64,000 nt of DNA, taken from the NCBI RefSeq assembly GCF_020536995.1, contig NC_068356.1, positions 24,781,809-24,845,808 on the forward strand, in the 5' to 3' direction. The notes under the pieces are model-generated. The model made no database searches and had not been told where the DNA came from. It saw nothing but the letters and a program-made list of their open reading frames with translations. The translations under genes and the position numbers were made by a program. Below are positions 37,701 to 49,300 of the stretch, in pieces; position 1 is the stretch's first letter; each line of letters starts with the position of its first letter. The DNA is from Dreissena polymorpha (Eukaryota; Mollusca; Bivalvia; Myida; Dreissenidae).

Positions 37701-40700
37701 TTTATTTAAATTTCAAGTCAAAAATTTTAATAGTATAAACATTGATTAATACTCTGAATTTGAGGACATTTGTCAAAAGATAATGCTTTGTAATTTTATC
37801 TGCAGATCAAACTGAAAAGTGGCCGATTTTTTAGGTACATTTAACCTACGAAAATGGATAGTTTACATGTCATCATTTTCTGTTCATTAAGTAACATTCA
37901 CTGATCTAATTCTATTTAAATTTTCATGCTAGGTTAGTTTTGAACCCAGGATTATATATGTGAAGTTTAGTTTCAACCAGTTGCCTAACACTAAAGATTT
38001 TTCTTAAATAGTCCCAAAAGTGGCCGGAATTACGTACATGACCAGTAACTGAATTATGCATGAAATGCACAATTTCCACAAGGATAACATAGAGTTTTTC
38101 ATCAAAAGTCTCTGAAGTAACAGTGCACGATTTTATCATGGAGGATTACACATCACCAACCTATAAGTGTGCTTGGTATAACATAGCCTCTTACATTATG
38201 GATTGATATTGACGCGGGGTTATTCATGCATGACTAATTCACAACCGCGCGAATCTTCGCTGCCTTGGGGCCATAATCTGATACTATCCGGCTTAGAAGT
38301 TAGGTCAAGGGCAAATTAAGATGTTATCAATAAGAGCAGAAAACATGGAGTGCTCATGAAAGGGCAGGGCATTGGCCTTTGGAAAGGGCAGCGTGGCGCT
38401 ATATGTCTTTGAAAAGTGGTAGCGTGGCGCTAAAAAAAATGGCATGGTGCCGCGCCACGCTTAAACGGCCTGGGAAAAACACTAGGATGTTATTGCGGGT
38501 GTGTATCAGCTTTGGGTGGTTAAACAATGTTGACATGGATTTAACAGGAATTAAATAAATCTTTAAAGGTTATGCTATTGCCTTGTTAAGTCGTGGGTAA
38601 TTGTGTATAAATCGGTAAAATATTTTATTAACTAAAGAGTTCAAATCAATTAAGATTTAATTTCACAAGTATAATCCTTTGTTCATCAATTTGGATACTT
38701 TTCGCTGATTTAAACGAATACAAAAACTTCTAACTATTTGTTTTGTTTACATCATGTCAAGCGGCCATCTTGGAAATACGTTCTCATTGAGTCGTGGATT
38801 CTGATTGGCTGTTGTATGTAAGCAAATATGTCATGCTGTAAACACACTAATGCAATATAAACTGCAGGTTACATTCTTTATTGAATGTAATATGCAAACC
38901 AAGTAAGTGTTTTATTGTGTGTGTGTGTGTGTGTTTTAAACTAATTTATTTCAAACAATAATCATAAAAATTTATTGAAATACATATGCAATTTTATTTT
39001 CTATAACAATAAATAATTTAAATGACAAACAAATTATTTGATCAATAATCAATTTGATCAATAATTAAGAATTAAAACAGCAAAATTCTGTTAATAAAGC
39101 TAATGCAAGAAAAGTCAATAAACAGCGATTGCAAAATATCTTCACAATTGATTTTATTGACAAATATGCAAAAGTCATTGTTGTGCATAAACTCAATAAT
39201 TACTTGTTAGTCACTTACTATTTACACAACAACACAACAATTATAAACATCACATACTGATGGAATGAAATTAACTGATCCATAACAATTTAATAAAAAT
39301 TATATTTAAACAACCTAACAGATGAAGTAACTGTCAATAGATTTAACACTCTCTTTCAGCATAATGCGGACAGAAGAAATCAGATAGCCGGCGCACTACT
39401 CTGATCTGTGAACAAAATCGCAGATGGCACCAATGACCACACGCTGTGCACTGGGCCCATTTGACGATCACAAGTTCATCACACTGATCCAATCCTGGCG
39501 GTGAAAACTTCTTGCATACACGTTGTTAACTGGATCTTCGTCTTCAATTTCGCTTTCAATGTCAGAGTCCACGATATTTCCTTTGCTTGTGCTTGGTTGG
39601 GGTGATTTGTGCAAATTTTGTTTTAATCTATTTGTTTTTTCTTTTGTGTTACTTTCTTCTCTCTGTTGTTGGTATTCTAGCAGCTGAAAGTATGTAGAGT
39701 CTTCTGTAATGGCCTTTCCACCCACTTTTGGTTTCTTCTTTTTGTCCTGTGTCTTACTTTTATTAGCTTTTGGTTTTTCAAGTTTGGTCCTCTTTGAACA
39801 AATTTCAGAAAGTGTTCTTCAAGGTACTTCATCAATACCTCCCCGTTTACCCATCCAGAATCCGACATGGCGTAGTTGGCACCAACTGCTGCATTTTTCA
39901 ATAGGTCATCGTTTGTCCGTTTTCCCTTGAACACATAGTAAGGGGGTAGTGCTGTTCCGGCCGCATTTACGCACGCTATAATGGTTGTGGTGCCTGTATT
40001 CGGAGAGGTGACAGCTTGAGTTTTGCTTGACGAAACTCCTGTGATAACCTTTGATGGTCGATGCTCTGGCTGAATGCCAGTCTCATCCAGATTATAAATT
40101 AGATGTGGCTTACACTTCAGGGAGTACTTGGTAAGAATAGCATCTAAATCCCTGAAGTAGCTGTCAATATTCTCCTGTGTGACAGCGGCTGCTCTTGTTG
40201 ATGAAAGACCCCTTGGTTTAATGACTTTCAGCCTGTGTGTCCATCGTCTCAAGAAGGCATAATACCAGTTGTTGCTTAGTTTGGAGTCAGTTAAACGTCT
40301 ACCCAGTTTCACAGCCAAATCACCTGCAAGAATTTCAACTGAGAGCGATTAATGCCATACCCAACCTGGGCCAACCCTTCCAGATGGCTAACAAGCAGTT
40401 CTTCTTCATGGGTGAATAATGAATCTTTTCCCCACCTTGAGCTGATCTTGACTTTGTTCAACACTCTGTCCCTCAGTGTTTGTTTTGGCACACCATACAT
40501 GATTGCTGCTCTATCAACTGGCAAATGGTCATCTTTCACTGCCTTGTATGCACTCATCATCATTTCCCTAGAATATGCCTTGCATTTCATCAGTCTGATA
40601 GGTTGTTTCTGCAAAATAAAAACAAAAATGTGTTTCATTGGAATTCACAAAGTGAACCCATTGTTTCTTAATTGATTTTATCAATTCAATTAAGGAACAA

Positions 40701-41337
40701 TTTGTTGAGTGTGACCTAAACTTTAGTGTGTTTACAGCAAGTGCTTCGCGCATGCGCAGACCGTCATTGTCTAAAAATGTCAACAGACGATGTAACATGG
40801 GAAATACTCATAAATAGGGGATTTTGAGTTACTTAGAAACAATATAAGGGTAGAAATAGTGTTTCTTTGTGTATAAAAATGCATCAGGTTATGGTTATTT
40901 GAATTATTTACCTGTTTTTGACGCATTTTCGATCTGTAAAATGAACGCCGATTCTGTCAAACTTTTTACCGAGCGAACTGCAGCGCCTGCGAACATTCTT
41001 TCAAGTGATTTCACGCGATCTCTATAACCACGACACAAAGGGAACCCACGACACAATGAGAACAAGCCATAATCGTTTATCGCTGCATTATTGGCCTTAA
41101 TTAATAAATTATTTTAAATGTTTCCTTGACAAAGGCTATCGAGGACTACAATACTATAGAATAAAAGTTGAGCAAGATTACCAAATTTTCAAAACAAAGA
41201 CTAGATTTTAACAAAATTATTTAAATTAATTTCACTTCTGAAGACAAAATTTACTGTACCCTGATTAAAGGATATGTGTGGATTCTTGCTTTCGACTCGG
41301 GTGCCTCCTTCTTTTCTTCAGGTACTACTTCAGCCAT
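31795..41337 (-). CDS. DNAL4: Dynein light chain 4, axonemal type (DNAL4)
   Basis: Three exons in transcript order: 41337-41260 (ATG 41337-41335), 33719-33636 and 31959-31795 (stop 31797-31795). Phases are all 0 and the protein is complete at 108 residues, against about 105 in human DNAL4. The first exon ends in IHTYPLIR. The second reads HSDMNDEMKTEAMELCVTAC. The third has AARMIKETMDKKFGASWHA, then VVGEGFGFELTHE, and ends GNMAICVWKCS, nearly the same as vertebrate DNAL4 and the wider LC8/DYNLL fold. The product is a small light chain that dimerises on dynein intermediate chains in cilia. Intron 1 (7.5 kb) holds several transposons and intron 2 (1.7 kb) holds diverged repeats. PAQR3 starts 3.1 kb away in the opposite direction. 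Confidence 0.96.
32040..33320. repeat. Diverged bivalve-type repeats in DNAL4 intron 2
   Basis: A unit with 'gaccttgaaggatgaccttgacc' and 'acggacagacag' (about 32210-32400) is followed by about six degenerate units of roughly 100-130 bp. These share 'gaccttgtgacctagttt', 'tagatattgtcaagaaaaaca' and 'atgtggcctct'. They are non-coding and old. Confidence 0.65.
33870..34465. repeat. 'gggcaataactctta' tandem repeat in DNAL4 intron 1
   Basis: About four units of roughly 130-150 bp share 'gggcaataactctta', 'tagggttatggtt', 'gtttcatgttgaaatctta' and 'gagatatagccctgaaa'. The block closes with 'ccacctttggcggaggataa', an ending similar to that of the array at 59720-60640. Confidence 0.7.
35088..36010. 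mobile_element. Non-autonomous hAT-like element, 5-bp target duplication
   Basis: Both ends read CAGGGGTTTTTTTTA inward, a 15-bp perfect terminal inverted repeat. The direct repeat aaggc flanks it at 35083-35087 and 36011-36015. The 923-bp element has no transposase. Near the right end is a hairpin, gacgccgaatatcggcgtc (35967-35985). It lies in DNAL4 intron 1, just 213 bases from another element of the same general type. Confidence 0.78.
36223..38484. mobile_element. Non-autonomous hAT-like element, 5-bp target duplication, with nested MITE
   Basis: Both ends read TAGTGTTTTTCCCAGG inward, a 16-bp perfect terminal inverted repeat. The direct repeat ggatg flanks it at 36218-36222 and 38485-38489. 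Subterminal regions contain gcgtggcgc motifs. No transposase is seen in the 2262 bp, of which 974 are a nested element. It lies in DNAL4 intron 1. Confidence 0.8.
37072..38045. mobile_element. TA-flanked mariner-like MITE nested in the hAT-like element
   Basis: The ends are perfect inverted repeats of 24 bp, starting CTGGTCATGTACG. TA dinucleotides flank it (37070-37071 and 38046-38047), as expected of Tc1/mariner insertions. A second inverted motif (tcggccac) lies subterminally. It is AT-rich and has no ORF. Confidence 0.8.
39350..40640 (-). pseudogene. Pogo/Tigger-type transposase relic with C-terminal PHD-like finger
   Basis: Pieces lie in three frames. 40638-40309 has a Psq-type helix-turn-helix (DRAAIMYGVPKQTLRDRV). 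40318-39677 has a CENPB-like DNA-binding part and the first half of the DDE domain, with the first Asp in YNLDETGI and then TTTIIACVNAAGT and MSDSGWVNGEVLMKY. The segment with the later catalytic residues is missing: FLKFVQRG passes straight into a Lys-rich linker. 39725-39468 and the shifted frame near 39505-39350 give an acidic linker and a finger-like end (CDELVIVKWAQCTACGHWCH, then FFCPHYAE). The copy has at least two frameshifts and an internal deletion, so it is inactive. It lies in DNAL4 intron 1. I could not place terminal repeats. Confidence 0.82.
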
Positions 41338-44300
41338 CCTGTGCCTAGGCCTAAAAAGTCTTTCAAAAAAATAAAGTTTCAGAAGAATGGTATCCAAGGA
41401 AAACGGAAGCACCTGTTCCCCGACTTGTTTTGTATCCAAATCTAACCGATTATTTTTTAGGTTGCAAAACACTAAGTGTTTTACTGACTGAGACTGTTTA
41501 TAAATATGTGCTGTCAGATTCAGACTACTCAAAACAATATGTGCATCTCATATCTGTATGTTTAGGTGTTTTAGAATACCAAATCAGACGAAAATATATT
41601 CTCCTATTTCTAGTGTCAATGTGGCAATATCCTTGTATATTGAGATCAAAGATTGTTATTACTAGTAATGCATTATGCTGTAAACTGGAATTATATATAC
41701 ATGATATAATACCGGTAGTTAACCTAATTTGGGATTTAGATTTAGTCGTGGCTGAATTATCATTTAATATGTCCATGCAATGCATGTGTGTATATCGTAT
41801 ATATGATGGGTAAGGACAGAAGACGTAAAAAACAGTATACGTTAAAAATGGTCAACACTATAAACATGTTTTTGGTTTGTTTTTGGTTTTCCCACGTGAT
41901 GAGTTTGCCGATAGATGTAAATAACACGCGTTATAAGATACCAGTTTTCAGACACACTGAGACATATTGACCAAATGATTGGAATGACAGATAAATGTGT
42001 TTGAAAATATCCGATAATAGTTTTCTTTTCAAATCAGACTTGCATACAAGTTGATGATATATTCGATTCATTAAAAAAATATTATGTAATGCACAAACAC
42101 TTAAAAAGTCCAGACATGTAGAAACGTGCACTGCATTTTATTTAATAAAAAGGTTCAAGACCAGTAATCCGTGCATATCTCAATCTGGAAGCATTTTAAT
42201 AGTTATTTCGGCAGCTGTAAACTACCGTTAATAGGTTGCAGGATCACTAGACTTAATGTGGTTCCACCTTTAAACTTTAATGGATTTATACACGACTGTA
42301 AGTGGTGCTTTATTTCAAATCGCTTTTTAAAACAATGTTTCTAAAGAATTGCAACTAGTGCATAAAAGACAGTTTTTATGCTTCTCAGTGCAAATATGAA
42401 ATACATAGTAATTATTTGATTTAATAAGCCTGTGTTCTTGTTCAACATTCGATTTGTTCTTCACGGTTATGTTTCACTGGAACTTGAAATTTTGTCAACG
42501 ATTTCAGACGTATTCAAAAATGTATTCTAATACCTTAAGACAATTAAACTGCAAAAAAACCCGTCTTTTATAGACTTAATATTTTTGCAAATGTATTTCA
42601 ATAACTTGAGATATTTGCAAAAATAAAGTTCTTAATTAACGGTGTGATTACATTCTGTTTGGCTCGTGTGCAAACGCCTGAAAACCCCGTTGATTCTGCA
42701 CCCTTGTTAACCTATTGGAGATGTAAATCCACGGCGAGGCGTTGTCGTGCGCTGTTTAAATTTCGAAATCTCAGTACCACAGAACCACAACAACAAAGTG
42801 TAGTGTAGCCTCCATGTGGCGTGTTTGTTTATCCGCGCCCAGGGGAAGAAGTATGGACTGACACAACATGACCGTTCTTGAAACAGTTCAGTAAGGTGTT
42901 TGCTGATAAAATGTATATCCAGCGGCCATATTTTCTGAAATTGTTTAGACCGTTATGTTCAGGCTTTTAAATTCGATCTTTTCCAATGTCATGTATTTAG
43001 AAATCAACAACTAGCAACCAATAGCAACGACACAACCAGTTCCGGATTATCTAAAGAAACTTCAGCGTACAGTTTACATAGTATTGTCAGACCTGTACGC
43101 TGAAGCTAACCCCGTATCGAAAGTCAACCAGAGTCATAACATATTTATGTCACGCTATAAATCAAAGAAAGCTCATTTTCTTGGATACATTTCTACATAT
43201 ATTGGTAAATGAATATAAAATACTGCATCGGGGATTATGTTATTGTTCAAATGTTTCAAATGCATCTTACAATATACGAAAATAACTCTCATCAGTCCGA
43301 AATTCACAATTTTGACGTCATGGTCGCTTTGTCACGTGACGAGTTTTCATTTCGATACTTTCAGATCGACCTTGACATTATTTGCTGAAATTGTAAACAT
43401 TACTTTCGTTTTCTGAAATCTATTATTTGTGATAAACAACTTACGTCTGGTGGATTATAAGACTGATTTCAGCGTGAATCCGGTAGTTTTAAATAATATT
43501 TACTTTGAGTTTGTATTTACACTACAATTTGTTTACTAAACAAGCGAGAATAATATAAAATACCGGGAAATGTCATTCTGAATTTGAAAACACTTGAGCA
43601 CATGTTATGTTACTAAAAATAGAAATAACGTCATATGACCGTGAAATCTCGGGAGATTCGCATTTCAAGTAAGTCTGACACATCGCTGTTTTTCTCGATA
43701 TGTAAAAGCAGAATAGATAATTTTTAAATGTTTAAGATAGTATTTTGTGAAAGATTATATCAGTTAATTGTAAAAAATGTCAATCTTTGCGATCAAGGGG
43801 TTGATTTGGGACAATTACTGCATTTAAAAGCTGTTTTGGACCGGTATTTATTAACTGTCAACTTTTCGGGAATTTCTGGTTGACTTTCCTAATGGGGTTG
43901 GTCCATAACTATAAAGTCGCGCCAGTCAAAAATCATAAAAAGCGACATTTAAAGTTATGGTAGCCAGAACTAGTTCCGGATAATCAGCAGTTCCGATTAA
44001 TTTGTATTAAATTTTCGATAATGCCCCAATAAAAACAAAATGATAAGTGTCTAAGGTATAACGACCGTACACCATGCTTACAGGGGGGATAACAGCGTCA
44101 AAAAGTTAACTGGAACTGATTGAATGGGTTATGTTGTGAAATGTGCATATGAATATAGAAGGCTTTATTAGTTTACCCTTTATTTTTACATCTTCTCATA
44201 TTGACACTTAATCCCGAAAGAATTATTGTGGTCGAAAGAATTATTGTGGTCAAAAGAATTAATGTTTTTTGCAGGAACTGGATGATTCTAAACTGGTTGA

Positions 44301-44435
44301 CTGATCACTCATTCACTGTCAGTGTGAGAACAAACTAAGAATTAAACATATGAACTTAATGAATACAACAATAAATCGCAAGTACCAGTTTAGAAGAATA
44401 ATGTATAAAAATACAAATCAGCGCACAAATTGAAA
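41338..44435. other. Intergenic region between divergent DNAL4 and PAQR3
   Basis: This holds the 5' flanks of both genes. A likely acceptor (tttttgcag, ending near 44274) suggests that the PAQR3 5' UTR is spliced from an upstream non-coding exon. I could not place promoters. No coding exon is evident. Confidence 0.4.
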
Positions 44436-46222
44436 ATGGTGGCAATGGATGGCCCATGGTATGAAAACATTAAGAACAGACAGGGAACAGGTTTGGTGAA
44501 GAGAGACAGTTACCAAATACTGGACCTTGAGATTGACCAGAGTATAGAAAGCACACTCAGCTCAGGACTGTGTGATATAGGAGAGGCAGATATCAAGTTG
44601 CATGCATACCAGGAGATCCCAGAATTCCTTCAAGGCAACCCTTATGTTACCGATGGCTACAGAGTGTCACTGCCATTCACACTGTGTTTGAAAAGGTAAT
44701 AAAGTCAATGTAACATTGTGTAAATGAACATTAATGTAATGTTGTTTTTTTTATAAACAAATGTCATGATAAGTCATGCTTGTAAATATTTATTACCGGG
44801 TAACTTAAATTTAATTAGAAATAATTCATAGTTAACTTATTAAGTAAATTTTTACATTTAAAAAATCTTTGCATCTTAAAATAACATGCATCTTTTGATC
44901 TTTTACAGTATGTTCATTTGGAGCAATGAAACAATCAACATCTGGTCACATCTTGGCGGCTTCTTTCTGTTCATCTTCCTCACCCTATATGACAACATCA
45001 TAGAAATTCCCTACAATAAAGGCAGCCTGGCTGATCATCTCGTGGTTACTATCGGGCTCTTTTGTTATCAGGCAGGTTTTAGCAGGAATTGTACAGCTTG
45101 GGCACATTAAATCTGCAAACAACAACAACACTAGCATTTATAATATTAAATAGCTTTACTTAAGAAATCTTGTACAGTTGATATGTTAACATGTTATAAA
45201 TTTATACTGTTGTATATAATAAATTGTAATACATGTAGTGTTGTTATATTATGCCTACTATAAGATGGAGTCTGTCCCTTTGTGTTTGCATAAATTATAA
45301 TGTTGTGTCAAACAAGAAATTATTAATTAATTGAGTTAATTTATTCTGTTGCAGTTCTGTATGCTGTGTTCTGCTGGGTTCCACATGTTTGGCTGCCACT
45401 CTGAACGTGCCAGTAAGCGGTGGCTGGCTGTAGATCTGGCAGGCATTCTTATTGGAGTGATAGGATGCTATCTACCAGCCGTGCACTATGCATTCTACTG
45501 CATGTCTGTAAGTATGCCTGTAAATGTGATAAAGAACTGGAGAGCCATACTGCTTGTTGCAGTTGCTAAGGTTAAGCGTGTGTTTTTAGCTCAGCGTTTT
45601 CGGAGAAAACCCGAGGTATTGTCATAGCCAGCTCCTAGTGTCGTCCGACATCCGCATAGTGCTAAAACCATAACATTTTGTTAAGGTTTTGAACATTGGC
45701 TCTAAAATTAAATTGCTTCCACCTACAAGGCTACAACTTTGAAACTTCATATGTGGATGCACTTTGATGAGTTCTACACACCACATCCATTTTTGGGTCA
45801 CTAGGTCAAAGGTCAAGGTCACTGTGACCTTTAAAAAAAATAAAAATAATTCTGACAAGCTTTCATTTATTCAAAACTGCACCCGTAGCCGAGCGTGGTA
45901 CCCGTTATGCGATGCTCTTGTTGTCTTTAGTAACAACTATTGCCTGATCAATTATAAAGAATATGGTGGTTAAAATCAATCATCTTTAAAAGGTTTGATT
46001 CAAATTGTATTGAAACCATATTAATTAATAGGTAAGTTAACAAAAAACTGTTTTCTTTCTTGCTGGGCATTTGGCGATGATGGAAATGGTATAAAGTACA
46101 AAAATATATTTGCTTATTTTTCAATTTTTCATGAACTCATTTGTATTGACTTGTATTAAGTAAAATGATATGATTTTTTTTGACAGACAGATTTTTTATT
46201 CGAGACTTATACAAAGTACATC

Positions 46223-46305
<83 letters not shown>

Positions 46306-49300
46306 CGCACATATATATTGTCACATGATTAAATACAAAAAATAACTAAGCAGAAAAAAATATGTTAGATAAAAAACAAACACAAAAAACACAGAAAGCA
46401 AAACTCGTGGTTTTTAAAAAAGATTGTTACAAATGCAGTTGGTAATATATTACACACATTATAAGTATACAGGAGATGAATATATAATGACATCTAATTT
46501 ATCAGTCTTTATCGTATAGAAAGCGCGTTTTTGACAAACAGTGACAGATTAATAAGTTCCACTTTATCCACCGTTTTTAACAAATTCAAATATTTATAAA
46601 CAGATGGTTTGATATAACAGTTGTTTTTTATGTATTTTTTCTAAAATCATTATACATAGGGCATACACAAACAAAATGATATTCATCCTCAATGTCATTT
46701 AAAACACAGAACATGCAGTATCTTACAGATCTTTCCTCTACATTTCTAGCGTATCTACCCGTTTGAATTCTCAAAGGGTGTACAGATAAACGTAATCTAC
46801 TAACATATGCTCTTAATGATTTAGGTAGAATATTTAGATATGGCTCATATACCACAGATGCTTTAGAGTGCCTATACATTTTCATCATAGAGCTTTCGTT
46901 CACAGCATTGCAACATTTAAGTTTAAAAGAGTCAACAATTCTACATTTAAATACAAACAAAAATGATTTCATATCAAAAGCATGCTCATTTTCGAATACA
47001 TCTGAAAAACCATAAACATTTAACATCTTTTTAACATTATATACCCTATTTGTGCAACCCTTTTGACAATATCTAACGGCTTCTTTGTATACATATTTTA
47101 AAATGATGTTGTCACTTGACTGCAGCTTAAAGCGGCCTTTTCACAGATTTTGGCATATTTTGAAGTTTGTCATTAAATGCTATATATTGATAAATGTAAA
47201 CATTGGATCTTAAATGCTCTAGTAAAAAATCAAGAATTAAATTGAAAAAAGGGAAAAAAAGTAGCCGGTACCAGGGCTTGAACCAGTGACCCCAGGAGTC
47301 CTGGAGTTAGTCTGAAGTAAAAACGCGTTAGCCCTCTCGGCTATTCCGCCGGGTATACACAGTTTAAGTATTTTATACCTTATATAAGCAATCTTAGTAG
47401 TTTCGTAAATTTTAACGACAACAACAGAACTCTCCAAATTATTCAATCGTTTCGCGTTGCAACGCTTTATAATTTTTATGTTTTCAAATCGTCAAAAGAT
47501 ACATATAATGGCTATATTGGACTATGGTTAATTTTCAGTAATACTGTTTCCTCACAAATATCATAACTAAAACGAAAATTTGCGAATCTGAAACAACTCT
47601 TTAATTTTGTCAATTTACCAAACCGTGAAAAGATCCCTTTAAACCAATATTTCAGAATACGTATATATCTATGTATATAAAGCGGATATTTCCCAATTTC
47701 GCCATATACTATACTATAACATGTATTAAGTCTAACTTTAAATAGACGTTTTAAGAATTTTAGATGCAACTTTTCTAATTCTTTTGACTTAGTATATCCC
47801 CAAACTTCTGCTCCATAATAGATAATAGAGTATATCCCCAAACTTCTGCTCCATAATTGATGATAGAGCCAACAAAGGCATCAAAGATATAATTTTGTTA
47901 TTTTCAGATATGGAGGGATATATATCTATTCTCTATAGCTGTGCTGTCTGCCCTGGTGGTATTTGTCCAGTTTCATCCACGCTACTTCTCTGTTCACTGG
48001 TTCAAGCAGCGTATGGCGGTCTACGTAGGATTGGTAGCATATGGAGTCATACCTGCCTCACACTGGTTCTTCCTGAACGGCGGCTGGGAGGAAGAAATTG
48101 TCAGAGTAAGTTAGTTGCTATTAGAAGGAAATTGAAGTGTTTTAAAATCAATAGAGATAACCAGGTCCTCAATATGAGTAGCGGTATCGTAATGAAAAGC
48201 TGATCTACTTGCCTTTGTTTTAAATACCTATAGTACCCATTTCTATTTGTATGCACCTTAACCATGACCGCCAGATTTTCAGTGAATTTCAAGCTGTGAG
48301 ATGCACATTCTGTCTTTTAATATAAAAATTATTAGAGGAGTATATTGTATAAGAATGGACTAAGATTAGACATAATATTATCTTTTTTACCTATTAACAA
48401 AACAGTTTTAGTTCCCTAAAATCATTGTAATGGTTTCAGAATTTAATTCCTAAGGTGGTTGTGATGTTTTCAGATGTTCATTCCTAAAGTTGTTGTGATG
48501 TACATGCTGGGGATGCTTGCATTTGCGTTCTACATCTCCAAGTTTCCAGAGAGATTCTTTCCAGGTAAAGTCACTTTTAACATATACTGTGTATATTACT
48601 CTTTATTGCTAACCATAAGCTTTTTGCAAACACGCTTTCCCAACTGACCTTTGTGTATGTATGTTTTTAAATCTAATTTTTCTGATGCACATTGTCACAC
48701 AAATACCAAATCTTGTTTATAAAAGACAGAATTTGTAATACATTACAACAGTCACTGAGAGTGTTAATCTTCTAGACTGGATCCTCAGTACTGTAATCTT
48801 CTTCAATTTACCATACATGTTTTTAACAATTTAAACATTCATGAAACAATGTCCAGAAAACTGGAATCTGCCCAATGCGGGGAAAGTGGTCATTCTTCAG
48901 ATTAAAATTGGGCCTCTTTTAACAATATTGTACCCGTCTTCATAGTTCTAGGGCTTGGTTTAGTGCACATTAGACCAAAGTTAAAAGTTTGTGAATTGCA
49001 GCTTAAAGAAGAGCGCAATGAATGAAGGTGCTGTGTTTGTAAACGAAAAGACTATGTAGTTAATCTTCTGTATATCAATATTCTATTTCATCTCAAAACC
49101 AGAATTTTCTCTTTACTGGAAGTTTTAAATTGTCCCTGGATTGTCTGGTGTTCCACTGTACTTGGAAAGTAAACAGGCCTTGACAAGTAAACAGTACATC
49201 ATGCCAGAGTATGAACTCTTTTGTTTAATTATTAATAAAACATTGTATAAAAAGAAATGTTTAAATGGGGTGTACATAGACTGATGCATACAGTCTAACA

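Noticed and set aside
44886-45110. Single-exon gene reading through the exon 2 donor
   Set aside because: The sequence past 45071 has no PAQR similarity, while the next exon continues the family exactly from that point.
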